This document shows positions 8,601 through 16,952 of a stretch of DNA of 64,000 bases, piece by piece. Both the position numbers and the translations under genes were made by a program. Location of the stretch: NCBI RefSeq assembly GCF_024171955.1, contig NZ_JAMTCS010000007.1, positions 124,001 to 188,000 on the forward strand. The letters are read 5' to 3'. The stretch comes from Promicromonospora thailandica (lineage in GTDB: Bacteria; Actinomycetota; Actinomycetes; Actinomycetales; Cellulomonadaceae). The notes beneath the pieces are model-generated. The model had not been told where the DNA came from. It ran no database searches and saw only the letters and a program-made list of their open reading frames with translations. Position 1 is the first letter of the stretch; each line of letters begins with the position of its first letter.

Positions 8601-9385
8601 TGCCTGCCGTAGACGCCGCCGACGAGCAGCACGTCCCGCTGTGCCGCGGCCGCCTCGGCGCAGTCCGGGCAGTCGCGGAGCCTGCCGCACGCGAGGTAGC
8701 GCTCGTCGTCCCAGCGCACCGGGGCGTCGTCGGCCACGTGGCTCTCGAGCACGTCGAGCAGCCGGGCGCGCCGACGGCGGAACACCGGCATCAGGTCGGC
8801 GAGGCGGTGCGACGTCGTCTCCCCGGTGCCGAGCACCAGGTGCACCTGGTCGGTCGGGTCCACCCGGGCCGCGGTCAGCTGGTCGGCGTAGGCGGCGAGC
8901 TGGAGCAGGGCCCGCACCTTGGTGCGGCGCGCCAGCTTCGAGTCGTGGACCGCGTACCGGAGCGGTCCGGCGAGCGGGTCCCGCACGAGGAAGTCGGCCC
9001 GGCCGTGGAACCGACCGTCGAAGAAGGACGCCTGGTAGACGACGTCGGCCCCCTGTTCCAGGGCGGCCAGCGTGCGGGAGTGCGCGTCCGTCAGGTCCGC
9101 CCAGGACATGCGGCGCGCCGGTGCCACCTCGAGCACACCGCCGGCCCGGCCCGGCTCGGCTCGACCGTGGGCGCGCACGTGCGCCGCGAGCACGCGCCGT
9201 TCGTGGTCCTCACCGAGGGCCGCCGTGCGCGCGAGCATCGCGTCCTCCTCGCGCGGCCGGCGGGGGCTGCGGCCGAGCAGCTCGTCGAGGCGCCGGAGCA
9301 GGCGGAACTCGCACTCGCCGGCGGTCACGAGATCGCTCGCCGAGTGCACCAGGGTGCCCGCGTCGTCACGCTCCAGGAGGAACAT
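5606..9385 (-). CDS. TM0106-type RecB-like nuclease / RNase H-like / superfamily 1 helicase
   Basis: A 1259-residue DNA-processing protein with three catalytic modules. First, a RecB-family nuclease at about residues 50-215, with GRADFLV, HDSKLARR and QLAAYADQL giving the D, DxK and QxxxY motifs, followed by a Cys cluster (ACGRLRDCPDC). Second, a YprB/RNase H-like exonuclease domain with DVFFDFEGDPLW, VYHYAAYEKTHL and YNEYDCRSTLRLLEWL. Third, a C-terminal Dna2/Upf1-like helicase with Walker A GPPGTGKTH, LLVVDEAGQFSLAD, DMFQGREAPVAILTLA and NRINVAVSRAQW. ATG 9385 is chosen because it starts MFLLERDDAGTLVHSASDLV; a frame open to 9547 would overlap the divergent gene. Substrate unknown; repair or defence is plausible. 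Confidence 0.9.
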   Translation of the reverse strand: MFLLERDDAGTLVHSASDLVTAGECEFRLLRRLDELLGRSPRRPREEDAMLARTAALGEDHERRVLAAHVRAHGRAEPGRAGGVLEVAPARRMSWADLTDAHSRTLAALEQGADVVYQASFFDGRFHGRADFLVRDPLAGPLRYAVHDSKLARRTKVRALLQLAAYADQLTAARVDPTDQVHLVLGTGETTSHRLADLMPVFRRRRARLLDVLESHVADDAPVRWDDERYLACGRLRDCPDCAEAAAAQRDVLLVGGVYGRQRLRLAAAGITTIDALATADEPPDGMAAGRFADLRAQARLQLGLDDGDGSVALDGLPDGTDPDGPDARLRWQLIGTEAIDRLPAPSPGDVFFDFEGDPLWEAGRLPGDDQAPAMGLDYLFGWVERPGPGDVRPPFHGLWADDLAGERDALVRFVDYLTERRATYPDLHVYHYAAYEKTHLLSIAARHGVYEDEVDQLLRDGVLVDLYAVVRSCLRISNRSKSIKRLEPLYMQDDPAREGVTSATASVTEYAEYAKLAAEGDERAAGLRQRILDYNEYDCRSTLRLLEWLRTARAQAGPGTEARAYALPDQAPAAAAGAEPGGPAAAQSPDDAAAARAAARRESRDRRLALGAEIAARVGENRGERSLEVQALALLGAAVGYYQREMKPFWQEHYARLELPLDEWPGRRSTFHVERTTVLRDWDVVGRDRRPTRDLELVGRMLDGSRVDGSDLGAGDGVHVLYDQPVPPVALPRGADELTARAVRGEHPGGLIVEVRDLDEGDQDGLTRGFDVVVLRERLSGSADPHDQPPVALAPQAGPGHDAQEQAAEDAARAALATWDADRTLPDGAAVDLLRRRPPRLVDGGPLPEPGEGDGFDLEGAVHAAVERLDRSYLAVQGPPGTGKTHVGSQVVARLVAAGWRVGVVAQSHAAVENMLTALVRKAGVPADRVAKKRRSAATGDEAPQPWQELGGEKLAEFVAQSTGGCVAGGTAWDFAHARWPAEGLDLLVVDEAGQFSLADTVAVARAARRLLLLGDPQQLPQVSQGRHPEPVDESALAWLAGGSAVLPDGLGYLLPESWRMHPEVCAAVSRLAYADRLSAHPVTTTRSLDGVAPGVVHVPVTHEGRSTSSPEEAAEVVRQVQHVLGRAWVPGADRAPRPLGPDDVVVVAAYNAQVHLVRQALRTAGLGGVPVGTVDMFQGREAPVAILTLAASAPENVSRGMGFLLSRNRINVAVSRAQWRAVVISSPRLTDYLPGDLDADGVRRLLELGGFLRLIGG

Positions 9386-9530
9386 GTCCCCAGGTCTACC
9401 AGTGACCTCTGACACGAGCACGCTACTGTCGTGCTCCGCAGGCAGTAGATATGTCCGGTTCGACCTCGCGTTCTGGCGCCGAACCGCCTGGATGGCCGAT
9501 AGTGGGGCCGACCGTATCGAAGGAGCAACC

Positions 9531-10682
9531 ATGCCCGTGCGCTTCAACCCGCCCCCGGGTTGGCAGGTGCCCCCGGGATTCCGACCCGACTCCGCCTGGG
9601 CGCCCGACCCCTCGTGGCCGCCGGCACCGCCCGGCTGGAACTACTGGGTCGACACTCCCCAGACCGACGTCCCCCGCGCGGCGGCGCCCCCCGCACCGCC
9701 CGCACCCCCCGCGGCCGCCGACCCGGCGGCCGGTCCGCTGACCGGCACCGAGGCCGGGGCGGACACCCGCACCGTGGCGATCCAGGTGATCGACGCGCCG
9801 CCCGCCCGTCCGGCCGCCGCACCACCCCCGGCCGCTCTGCCCCCCGCCGAGGCGATGGGCTCGACCATCACGATGGCCCCCGTCAGCGCGCCGCCCGGTC
9901 CGCCCCGGCCGGGCTCCGGGCCGCAGCCGGTGTACCCGCCGCAGCCAGGTTCGGCACCGCCGCCTCCGCCCGCGGCGGAGCCCCGCAAGAACCCGACGTC
10001 CGGAGTGCTCGCCGCCCTCAAGAACCTCGGCGGCAAGAACCCGGCGACGGCGCCTGCGGCCGCCGGCCCGGGCCCCCTGAGCATCCCGCTCGGCATCGAC
10101 GACGCGAACCAGCACGCCCCGCGCGGGCCGGTGCCCGTCGCGGCCGTGCCCCCGGGCGAACGGGGCGCGGGCGGGCGCAAGAACGGTTCGCGCGGCCCGG
10201 GGGCCGGCCTCATGGTCGCCATCGCCGTGGCCGGACTGGCGCTGGGCGTCATCATCGGCGTCGTGGTCACCGCGGGCCAGCAGGCCGACGCGAACCAGGC
10301 GATCGCCGACGCGCAGAGCGCCCAGGCCGGCTTCGACGAGCAGGCCGCCGACATCGAGGCGCAGGCCACGCAGGTCAAGAAGCAGCGCGACGAGGTGGCG
10401 GCCCGCGAGCAGGCCCTGGGCGAGCGGGAGGCTCAGCTCGAGGAGCGCGAGAAGTCGCTCGAGCAGCAGGAGCAGCAGCTCGAGGAGCAGCAGCAACAGC
10501 AGCAGGAGAACGACTGGGACGACGGCGGCAACGGGGGCGGCAACAACCCCGGCACCGTCTTCTACTGGAACTGCGACGCGGTCCGCGCGGCGGGCGCCGC
10601 CCCCCTGGCCGCCGGTCAGCCGGGCTACCTGCCGCACCTCGACCGCAACAACAACGGCGTGGCCTGCGAGGACGGCGAGTAG
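9531..10682 (+). CDS. Membrane-anchored coiled-coil protein with Excalibur domain
   Basis: A 383-residue protein starting MPVRFNPPPGWQVPPGF, with AGGAG before ATG 9531. The cytoplasmic region (residues 1-220) is Pro/Ala-rich with repeated PPGW/PSWPPAPPGW motifs. A single membrane helix follows at about 226-248 (GLMVAIAVAGLALGVIIGVV), then a Glu/Gln-rich coiled coil at about 250-325. It ends in an Excalibur calcium-binding domain (YWNCDAVRAAG, HLDRNNNGVACEDGE), which would be extracellular. Excalibur domains bind Ca2+ through a DxDxDG-like loop and are common on actinobacterial surface proteins. It is divergent from the nuclease/helicase gene. Role unknown. Confidence 0.85.
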   Translation: MPVRFNPPPGWQVPPGFRPDSAWAPDPSWPPAPPGWNYWVDTPQTDVPRAAAPPAPPAPPAAADPAAGPLTGTEAGADTRTVAIQVIDAPPARPAAAPPPAALPPAEAMGSTITMAPVSAPPGPPRPGSGPQPVYPPQPGSAPPPPPAAEPRKNPTSGVLAALKNLGGKNPATAPAAAGPGPLSIPLGIDDANQHAPRGPVPVAAVPPGERGAGGRKNGSRGPGAGLMVAIAVAGLALGVIIGVVVTAGQQADANQAIADAQSAQAGFDEQAADIEAQATQVKKQRDEVAAREQALGEREAQLEEREKSLEQQEQQLEEQQQQQQENDWDDGGNGGGNNPGTVFYWNCDAVRAAGAAPLAAGQPGYLPHLDRNNNGVACEDGE

Positions 10683-10708
10683 GCCACCCGAGCCCCGCAC
10701 AAGAAAAG

Positions 10709-10751
10709 GAGCGGGCCGAGGCAGATCCCCAGACTCTGCCTCGGCCCGCTC
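10709..10751. terminator. Bidirectional hairpin terminator
   Basis: A 17-bp perfect stem, GAGCGGGCCGAGGCAGA (10709-10725) with its complement (10735-10751), and a 9-base loop. It lies between two convergent genes and has a short A-run on one side, so it can serve both. Confidence 0.85.
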
Positions 10752-10803
10752 GGGTGTTCCCGGCCCACGCCATCTCCCCAGACGAGACGTGGGCCGGGAA
10801 GTC

Positions 10804-12144
10804 TTATCCCCCGAAGAGACCCTCCAGGAGTGCGCCGAGCCCCAGCGGGTCGCTGTCGTCCTCGTCGGGCGACGTGCTCTGCGTCGGGGTCGGGTCCGCC
10901 GGCCTCGGCGAGACCTCGCCGTCGGGCTGGACCTCGCCGGTCGACGCGAGCTGCAGCGCCTCGCTCAGGTCGATGAGGCACAGCCGCCACACGGCGGCGT
11001 CGACGCCCTCGGGCGCGCGCCAGAACGACGTCCCGGCGAGCTGCGGCGGCGCCGTCCAGCCCGTGCCGGTGCGCCGCGCGACGCAGGCCTCCATCGCGGC
11101 GACCTCGTTCGCCTCCGCGTTCTCGACCAGCATCGGGGCGAGCTCCGCCACCATCGGGGCGGGCTTCGCGGGCTTCGGTGTGCTCACCTCGTGCGCGGCG
11201 ACGTCGTGGATGACCGCGCACTCCGGCGACGTGCTACGGCACCAGGAGGCGCTCCAGGTGCCCTCCTTGGCGTACACGAAACCGCGCGGCTCGGCGGTCT
11301 CGCGGTCCACCTGCAGCACCCGCATCCACACGCTGCCGTCGCCGAGCACGTCGAACGGCGTGACCGGCAGCGACGAGCCGGGCCGGGCCGCGCCGGCGTC
11401 CGGTGACGCGGGCGCCCCCTGCGCGCCCGCGGCACCATCGGCCTGCGGGTCGTCGAAGACCAGGTGCTGCACCCCCTCCGTCGCTGCGGAGGAGAAGCCG
11501 AACACGAGGGCCGGCCCGCCGTCGGCGGGCAGGACCATCGCGTCGGACGTCACGCCGCGCCAGAGCAGCGTCCCGCCGAGGTTGCCCTGGCGCAGGTTCT
11601 GCAGGGCGGTGTCGCCGCCCGCGAGCAGCTCCAGGTCGGTCGCGCTGTGGCGACCGTCGATCTTCGCGAGCGTCACGACCGCCAGGTAGCGCGTGCCGCC
11701 CCCGGCGGGCAGGCCGAGATCCAGCACCACGGTGTCGGCGTCGACGCGGTACGTCGCCGGCCGCACCACCGACTGCACGCCGGGCACGAGGTAGACGGCC
11801 TCCGCCTCCGGCGCCGCCGAGGGCAGGTCCGTGGGCGAGGGTGCGGGCGGCTCGACGTCGACGCCCTCCTCGAGGATCGACGGCGGCTCGGCGCTCGGCG
11901 ACACCTCCACGGGTGCGCTGCTCCACAGTCCCGGGATCCCCGGGAGCGCGCCCGCCGCACCTGCCCCCGCCGTCGCGAGCGCCAGCGTGGACGCCAGCGT
12001 GACGGAGGCCCGCCGGGCGGTGTGCTTGCGCCGGCTGGTGCGCAGGACGTCGTCCAGGTCCAGCGTCGACGCGGGTACCGCCGCGTGCGCCGAGTCGCGC
12101 AGCCGGGCGACGAAGTCGTCGTCGGAGTGGTGGTTCATGGTCAT
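10804..12144 (-). CDS. Membrane-anchored partner of SigE-type sigma factor (putative anti-sigma/sensor)
   Basis: A 446-residue protein encoded directly after a sigma factor gene. Its ATG overlaps the sigma stop codon as ATGA, which fixes the start at 12144. It has a short cytoplasmic N-terminus (DDDFVARLRDSAHAAVPAS, then TSRRKHTARR), one membrane helix at about residues 45-70, and a roughly 370-residue extracellular domain without a family I recognise. No zinc anti-sigma HxxxCxxC motif is visible. The layout matches the downstream protein of the paralogous operon at 13055-15042. An anti-sigma or envelope-sensing role is inferred from context only. Confidence 0.8.
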   Translation of the reverse strand: MTMNHHSDDDFVARLRDSAHAAVPASTLDLDDVLRTSRRKHTARRASVTLASTLALATAGAGAAGALPGIPGLWSSAPVEVSPSAEPPSILEEGVDVEPPAPSPTDLPSAAPEAEAVYLVPGVQSVVRPATYRVDADTVVLDLGLPAGGGTRYLAVVTLAKIDGRHSATDLELLAGGDTALQNLRQGNLGGTLLWRGVTSDAMVLPADGGPALVFGFSSAATEGVQHLVFDDPQADGAAGAQGAPASPDAGAARPGSSLPVTPFDVLGDGSVWMRVLQVDRETAEPRGFVYAKEGTWSASWCRSTSPECAVIHDVAAHEVSTPKPAKPAPMVAELAPMLVENAEANEVAAMEACVARRTGTGWTAPPQLAGTSFWRAPEGVDAAVWRLCLIDLSEALQLASTGEVQPDGEVSPRPADPTPTQSTSPDEDDSDPLGLGALLEGLFGG

Positions 12145-12854
12145 CGGATCCCGCCCAGGGCGTCGACGTCGAGGATCGCGCGCAGGTGGGCGAGGCCGCG
12201 CGAGGCCGTGGACTTCACGGTGCCGAGCGGGATGCCGAGCTCGCTGGAGACCTCCGACTCCGACAGGTCCAGGAGGTGGCGGAGCACGACGACGCGCCGC
12301 TGCTTGAGCGGCAGCCGCAGGAGGGCACGCACCACGGCGTCGCGGTCGTCGACCGTGCGGGTGGGCGTCCGGGCGGCTCGGGGCTCGGCGACGTCGTCCT
12401 GCGGCAGCTCGTCCGGCCCGGTCAGGATCTCGCGCCGGGTGCGGCGCCAGGTGTCGATGCGCAGGTTGGCCAGCACGCGCCGGGCGTACACCAGCGGGTC
12501 GCCCTCGCGCGCCTTGTGCCAGTGGCGGTAGCAGCGCTCGAAGGTCTGCTGGGTGAGCTCCTCGGCGCGGTGCGCGTCACCGCTGAGGAGGAAGGCCATC
12601 CGGTGGAGGGGGTCCTTGGCCTCTCGCATGAACGCGGTGAACTCTTCGTTCTTCGAGGTCGTGGCGTTCCTGCGCGCGTGAGTGGCCCGAGGCCGATCTG
12701 TCCGCACGGGCAGCGAGGCTACGTCATCGGCGCCGTCCGCCCCACCCCGAACCACGGTGAGTGGCCTGGTGGCGGGCGCGGACGGGACGTCGGTGGTGGT
12801 GGGGGTGGAAGTCGTGGTGGATGAGGAGTCTGGGGTGTTCTGCTCGGTGGTCAC
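12141..12854 (-). CDS. SigE-family RNA polymerase sigma factor (copy 1)
   Basis: ECF-like sigma factor directing RNA polymerase to a small regulon. Region 2 reads MAFLLSGDAHRAEELTQQTF and YARRVLANLRIDTWRR; region 4 reads [15 protein letters not shown] and [20 protein letters not shown]. Both are complete. The N-terminal 70 residues are Ser/Thr-rich and disordered. I chose GTG 12854 (237 residues) because it has GGAG 5 bases upstream and because a promoter-like GGAACC-N16-CGTGTT at 12971-12996 would exclude the alternative ATG at 12998. The stop overlaps the next gene as ATGA. It is a close paralogue of the sigma factor at 14470-15042. Confidence 0.85.
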   Translation of the reverse strand: MTTEQNTPDSSSTTTSTPTTTDVPSAPATRPLTVVRGGADGADDVASLPVRTDRPRATHARRNATTSKNEEFTAFMREAKDPLHRMAFLLSGDAHRAEELTQQTFERCYRHWHKAREGDPLVYARRVLANLRIDTWRRTRREILTGPDELPQDDVAEPRAARTPTRTVDDRDAVVRALLRLPLKQRRVVVLRHLLDLSESEVSSELGIPLGTVKSTASRGLAHLRAILDVDALGGIR

Positions 12855-12970
12855 GGTCTCCAGGTCGTCCGCAGAGCTGGAGTCGGCGCGCACGACGCGC
12901 AGCACCACGGGCCGGTGGGCCCGTGGTTCTGGCGCCAGTGGGCGCGGACTCGTGACTGTCACGAACGGAA

Positions 12971-12996
12971 CACGGCCCGGCCAGGGCGAAGGTTCC
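12971..12996 (-). promoter_or_regulatory. ECF-type promoter candidate for sigma operon 1
   Basis: On the minus strand GGAACC (12996-12991) and CGTG (12974-12971) are 16 bp apart, close to the ECF consensus of GGAAC then CGT. The same arrangement stands before the paralogous sigma gene, which suggests autoregulation. Not proven. Confidence 0.45.
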
Positions 12997-13054
12997 ATCC
13001 AATTTTCGGATGTCTCCCTCGCCCCGGCCGGGCCGCGGCGTACCGGGTCCGGGG

Positions 13055-14473
13055 TCAGCGCCGGAAGTCGAGCGTCCCCAGGAAGGAGTGCAGGTCCCGC
13101 AGGCCCTGCTCGGTGCCGTCGAACTCGACCACGAGGAACAGGTTCTCGCCGCGGTCCTCCTGGTGGATGTAGATGTCCACCCAGTAGTAGTCGGGCTCGC
13201 CGTCCGCGTTGTAGACGGTGGGGATCACCTCTGCGTAGTCGGCACCGGGCACGTCGATCATCTGGGACCGGGGCGCGTCCATGGTGCGGGTCCACCAGAG
13301 CCCACCGGGCTTCCCGCCCTGCACGTACACCCGCTCGGGCGACTCGACGTCCTGGGCGGCACGCTCCTTCTCCTCGGGAGTGGCGTCCGTCCACCGCGCC
13401 AGCGCCTCGGCGTCGACGCCCGGCTCCACGTGCGTGACCGTGGGGCCCGTCCACTCGACGCCCGGGGAGAACTCGCCCTCGGTCGGCTCGCTCGTCCAGC
13501 CCGGCGGGACCGCGAACCGCAGTCCGTTGTGCTCGGTCTCGACCCAGCCGGCCGGCACGCCGTGCTCGATCGCGTCGAGCACCGGCGTCGAGAACTGGGG
13601 CTGGTACCAGTCGGGTTCGCCCGCCTCCTTGAGCCAGAGGTTGCCGACGAAGTCGCGCAGCATCGTCTCGCCCGTCGCGCCGGCCGGGAACCGGGTGTCG
13701 ATGACCCAGCCCTCCTCGCCGCTGCGGATCCGGATGGTCGCCGGGCGCACGCCGCCCTCGCGCTCGTGCTGCTCGATGACCACGAGGTCCGCACCCTCGA
13801 TGTCGAGGGTCGTGGCACCCGAGTCCCGCGCCGGCACCGTCCAGCCGGCCACGTCGAAGACGTTGCGCAGCTCGATCGTGGCGTCCATGTCGTCGATGGT
13901 CCCGTCCTCGCCGAGACCGCCGGCCCGCGGGTGGTCCGGGTCGAGCCAGCCGGCCACCCCGCCCGCGTTGACGTCGCCGACCGCGATCCAGCCGCCCGCC
14001 GGGACCTCGTACCAGAGGCCGCCGAGGATGTACGGCGCGTGCGCCCCGTTCTCGACGACGCCGCGCTCGACGTCCGGCAGCACGGGCAGCTCCCCGTCCC
14101 CCGTGCGCAGGTACCGGCGCGGCTCCTTGCTCCGGTCGGACGACGGCGCCGCCGACGGCGCCTCGGACCGGCTGGGCACCGCGGACGGCGACTCGGCCGG
14201 GGCGGACTGGACGGCCGACCGGTCGTCGCCCGGCAGCGGCTGCCGCTCGCCGAGGACGGTCGCCGTGGCGCCGATGCCCGCACCCAGGAGGGCGAGCGCC
14301 GCGGCTCCTGCCGTCACCGCGACCACGACGCGGCGGCGCCGGACATTCCGCACCGCCCGCACCGCCATGGTGGTCGGGTCGAGCGAGTGCGGCGGCTCGA
14401 TGGTCGTGCTCGCGGCACGCAGGTCGGCGAGCATGGCCGCGTCCTTCTTCGCGTTGATGTCGTGGACGCTCAT
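13055..14473 (-). CDS. Membrane-anchored partner of second SigE-type sigma factor
   Basis: A 472-residue protein starting [19 protein letters not shown]. Its ATG (14473) overlaps the sigma stop as ATGA. The cytoplasmic N-terminus is about 50 residues, then a basic patch (RNVRRRR), a membrane helix (VAVTAGAAALALLGAGIGATATVL), a Ser/Pro/Ala linker (about residues 80-115) and a roughly 350-residue extracellular region with ordered segments such as GLWYEVPAGGWIAVGDV and NGLRFAVPPGWTSEP. No known domain recognised. By position and layout it corresponds to the protein at 10804-12144, though sequence similarity is low. A regulatory role for the neighbouring sigma is inferred. Confidence 0.8.
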   Translation of the reverse strand: MSVHDINAKKDAAMLADLRAASTTIEPPHSLDPTTMAVRAVRNVRRRRVVVAVTAGAAALALLGAGIGATATVLGERQPLPGDDRSAVQSAPAESPSAVPSRSEAPSAAPSSDRSKEPRRYLRTGDGELPVLPDVERGVVENGAHAPYILGGLWYEVPAGGWIAVGDVNAGGVAGWLDPDHPRAGGLGEDGTIDDMDATIELRNVFDVAGWTVPARDSGATTLDIEGADLVVIEQHEREGGVRPATIRIRSGEEGWVIDTRFPAGATGETMLRDFVGNLWLKEAGEPDWYQPQFSTPVLDAIEHGVPAGWVETEHNGLRFAVPPGWTSEPTEGEFSPGVEWTGPTVTHVEPGVDAEALARWTDATPEEKERAAQDVESPERVYVQGGKPGGLWWTRTMDAPRSQMIDVPGADYAEVIPTVYNADGEPDYYWVDIYIHQEDRGENLFLVVEFDGTEQGLRDLHSFLGTLDFRR

Positions 14474-15042
14474 GACCGGCTCCCTTCGCCGTCGGCCACC
14501 AGCGCGCGGAGGCGCGCGAGGGCTCGCGAGGCCGTGGACTTGACGGTACCCGCCGAGATGCCGAGCTCGGCGGCGGTGTCGGACTCGGACCGGTCCAGGA
14601 GGTAGCGCAGCACGACGACCCGCCGCTGCTTGACCGACAGCGCCATGAGTGCCCGGACCAGCCGGTCCCGTTCGGCCACCTCGGCGTCCGACGCGGGCGT
14701 GCTCCGGTCGCCGAGGGCGGTGCCCGGGTCGTCCGTCAGCACCTCGCGGCGCGTGCGCCGCCAGGTGTCGATCCGGGCGGTCGCCAGGACCCGGCGCGCG
14801 TACGCGAACGGGTCGCCGTCGCCCACCTTGCGCCAGGCCTTGAACGTGCGCTCCAGGGCGAGCTGCACCAGGTCCTGCGCGCGGTGCGGATCGCCGCACA
14901 GCAGGTAGGCGATCCGGTACAGGGCGGGGGTGCTGGCCTGCGCGAACGCCGTGAAGTCGGCCACCGGGTCCACGCCGCTGCGGATGACGGCGATCTCCCC
15001 GCTCCGTGGTTGTACCTGGGGACCCACCGCGACCTCGCTCAT
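14470..15042 (-). CDS. SigE-family RNA polymerase sigma factor (copy 2)
   Basis: ECF-like sigma factor of 190 residues. Region 2: [20 protein letters not shown] and [20 protein letters not shown]. Region 4: [20 protein letters not shown] and [20 protein letters not shown]. The match to copy 1 is nearly collinear. ATG 15042 ([10 protein letters not shown]) is preferred over an in-frame ATG at 15132, because the ECF-like promoter at 15134-15160 would place the transcription start just downstream of 15132. The stop overlaps the membrane partner gene as ATGA. The gene is divergent from the two-component system. Confidence 0.87.
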   Translation of the reverse strand: MSEVAVGPQVQPRSGEIAVIRSGVDPVADFTAFAQASTPALYRIAYLLCGDPHRAQDLVQLALERTFKAWRKVGDGDPFAYARRVLATARIDTWRRTRREVLTDDPGTALGDRSTPASDAEVAERDRLVRALMALSVKQRRVVVLRYLLDRSESDTAAELGISAGTVKSTASRALARLRALVADGEGSRS

Positions 15043-15133
15043 CCGGGGTACCGCCCTCGTCCGTGGCCGGTACCCCGCCCCGGCGCCGGCTGGCGGCGCA
15101 CCGCGCGCCGCATCCTCTGCGTCATGCACCATA

Positions 15134-15160
15134 GACGCAGCACGGGGCCCGCGGGGTTCC
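15134..15160 (-). promoter_or_regulatory. ECF-type promoter candidate for sigma operon 2
   Basis: On the minus strand GGAACC (15160-15155) and CGTC (15137-15134) are 17 bp apart, matching the ECF promoter pattern. With the similar element before copy 1 this suggests the sigma factors drive their own operons. Confidence 0.5.
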
Positions 15161-15244
15161 GCCCGTGCGCGAACTGTTTCTTACGAACCGCTGACGGCCG
15201 CGCGCGCCACGGGGTCCACGGCGCGTCCGGCCGTACGCTGAGGC

Positions 15245-15922
15245 GTGGCCCGAGCCCTCGTGATCGACGACGACGCCACCGTCGCGCAGGTGGTCGTCGC
15301 GTACCTGGAGCGCGCCGGCGTGGCCGCGGAGCACGCCGGAGACGGTCCCGCCGCGCTGGCGGCCGCCGCCGCGCGCCCGCCCGACGTCGTCGTCCTCGAC
15401 CTCATGCTGCCCGGCGTGGACGGCCTCGAGGTCTGCCGGCGGCTGCGGGCCGACCGCCCCGACCTGCCCGTGCTGATGCTGACCGCGCGCGGCGAGGAGG
15501 AGGACCGCGTGCTCGGCCTGCGGACAGGGGCCGACGACTACGTGGTCAAGCCGTTCAGCCCGCGGGAGCTCGTGCTGCGCGTGCAGTCGCTGCTGCGGCG
15601 CGCGCGTGCGGTGGCGCCCGGCGTGCTGGAGGACGGCGACCTCCGGCTCGACCCTCTCGCCCACCGGGTCACGCGCGCGGGCGCCGAGCTCCAGCTCACC
15701 GCGCGCGAGTTCGACCTGCTGCGCTGGTTCCTCGCCCACCCCGGCGAGGTGTACGACCGGGAGGCCCTGCTGCGTGGCGTGTGGGGCTGGGAGCACGGCG
15801 ACCGGTCCACGGTGACGGTGCACGTGCGCCGGCTGCGCGAGAAGGTCGAGGCCGACCCGTCCCGCCCGACCCGCCTGGTCACCGTGTTCGGCGTCGGCTA
15901 CCGCTGGGACGCGGCGCGGTGA
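15245..15922 (+). CDS. OmpR/PhoB-family response regulator
   Basis: Two-component response regulator of 225 residues. The receiver domain (1-115) has the acidic pocket VIDDD, phospho-acceptor D52 ([13 protein letters not shown]), T80 and K102 (DYVVKPF). The C-terminal winged helix (about 128-222) has the typical [32 protein letters not shown] and VFGVGYRW. All key residues are present, so it should be functional. GTG 15245 is the start. Its stop overlaps the kinase GTG as GTGA, so the two are translationally coupled. Targets unknown. Confidence 0.94.
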   Translation: MARALVIDDDATVAQVVVAYLERAGVAAEHAGDGPAALAAAAARPPDVVVLDLMLPGVDGLEVCRRLRADRPDLPVLMLTARGEEEDRVLGLRTGADDYVVKPFSPRELVLRVQSLLRRARAVAPGVLEDGDLRLDPLAHRVTRAGAELQLTAREFDLLRWFLAHPGEVYDREALLRGVWGWEHGDRSTVTVHVRRLREKVEADPSRPTRLVTVFGVGYRWDAAR

Positions 15923-16932
15923 ACGACGTCGCGGGCATCGTCCTGTCCGCCCTCGTGGCCGCGGTGGTGGGGGCCCTCGGCGCCGTCGCCCTGTTCGCCC
16001 TGGCCCGGCGCCGGGTGGCCCTGGCGGCCACCCTCGCCCCGCTGGTGGTGGTCGGCGCCGTGGCCACGGGCGTCTACGTGAGCGCGCGCGCCATGTTCCT
16101 GTCCGCCACCGACTCGACGATCGTCCTGCTGCTGCTCCTCGCCACGGTGCCGGTCGCGCTCGCGGTCGGCCTCGTGGTCATGGCCCGGATCCGCTCGGTC
16201 ACGACCGCCGTCGCCGCGGAGCGGGCCGCCCACGAGCGGGACCGCGAGGTCGAGCTGCGCCGCCGGGAGCTGGTGGCCTGGGTGTCGCACGACCTGCGCA
16301 CGCCCCTGGCCGCGGTGCGGGCCCTCGCGGAGGCGCTCGAGGACGGCGTCGGCCCGGCCGACGAGCACGTGCCCCGGATCCTCGCGGAGAACCGGCGCAT
16401 GGCCGCGATGGTCGACGACCTGCTCGCCCTGTCCCGCCTCCAGTCCCCCACGACGGCCCCGCACCGCGAGCCGGTGGCCGTGGCCGACCTCGCCTCCGAC
16501 GCCGTCGCCGCGGCCCAGCCCCTGGCCGACGCCGGTGCGGTCACCCTCGCGTGGGACGTCGCCGAACCCGTGGTGACGGCGCTCGACGCCCGCGACGTCG
16601 GCCGGGCCGTCGAGAACCTGCTGGTCAACGCGATCCGGCACACGGGGCCCGGCGGCACGGTACGCGTCACGGTCTCGCGCGCCGACGACGCGGTGGCCAT
16701 CGCCGTCGAGGACCAGTGCGGCGGCATCCCGGAGGCCGACCTGGACCGGGTGTTCGAGGCCGGCTGGCGCGGCACGGGCGCGCGCACGCCGGAACGCGAC
16801 GAGGCCCCGGCCAGCAGCGGTGCCGGCCTGGGCCTGTCGATCGTCCGCGGCGTGGCGGAGGCGCACGGCGGCACGGCCACGGTGCGCAACACCGCCGCCG
16901 GGTGCCGCTTCACGCTCACCCTGCCGACCTGA
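15919..16932 (+). CDS. Sensor histidine kinase
   Basis: Membrane histidine kinase of 337 residues, partner of the preceding regulator. Three hydrophobic helices fill residues 5-95 with little extracytoplasmic loop, so it probably senses within or near the membrane. HisKA has H124 in [20 protein letters not shown]. HATPase_c has the N-box [15 protein letters not shown], the G1-like [16 protein letters not shown] and G2 [18 protein letters not shown]. Start is GTG 15919, overlapping the regulator stop by 4 bases. No accessory lipoprotein or transporter lies next to it on the same strand, so the stimulus is unknown. Confidence 0.93.
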   Translation: MNDVAGIVLSALVAAVVGALGAVALFALARRRVALAATLAPLVVVGAVATGVYVSARAMFLSATDSTIVLLLLLATVPVALAVGLVVMARIRSVTTAVAAERAAHERDREVELRRRELVAWVSHDLRTPLAAVRALAEALEDGVGPADEHVPRILAENRRMAAMVDDLLALSRLQSPTTAPHREPVAVADLASDAVAAAQPLADAGAVTLAWDVAEPVVTALDARDVGRAVENLLVNAIRHTGPGGTVRVTVSRADDAVAIAVEDQCGGIPEADLDRVFEAGWRGTGARTPERDEAPASSGAGLGLSIVRGVAEAHGGTATVRNTAAGCRFTLTLPT

Positions 16933-16952
16933 GCCCGGCCGGCGCCGGCGCG

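Noticed and set aside
5915-9412. 1165-codon open frame on the plus strand
   Set aside because: It lies wholly antisense to the nuclease/helicase gene and is Arg/His/Gly/Val-rich with no domain pattern, a common artefact of high GC.
12855-12998. ATG 12998 start for sigma copy 1
   Set aside because: No well-spaced ribosome site, and it would lie upstream of the transcription start implied by the promoter-like element at 12971-12996; kept as an alternative.
14884-15918. Upstream in-frame extension of the histidine kinase
   Set aside because: It covers the response regulator in another frame and translates to Arg/Ala-rich noise; the GTGA overlap fixes the start at 15919.
16938-16949. 12-bp palindrome GCCGGCGCCGGC between the kinase and ABC ATPase genes
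   Set aside because: It has no loop and such GC palindromes are expected by chance at this composition; not a convincing terminator.
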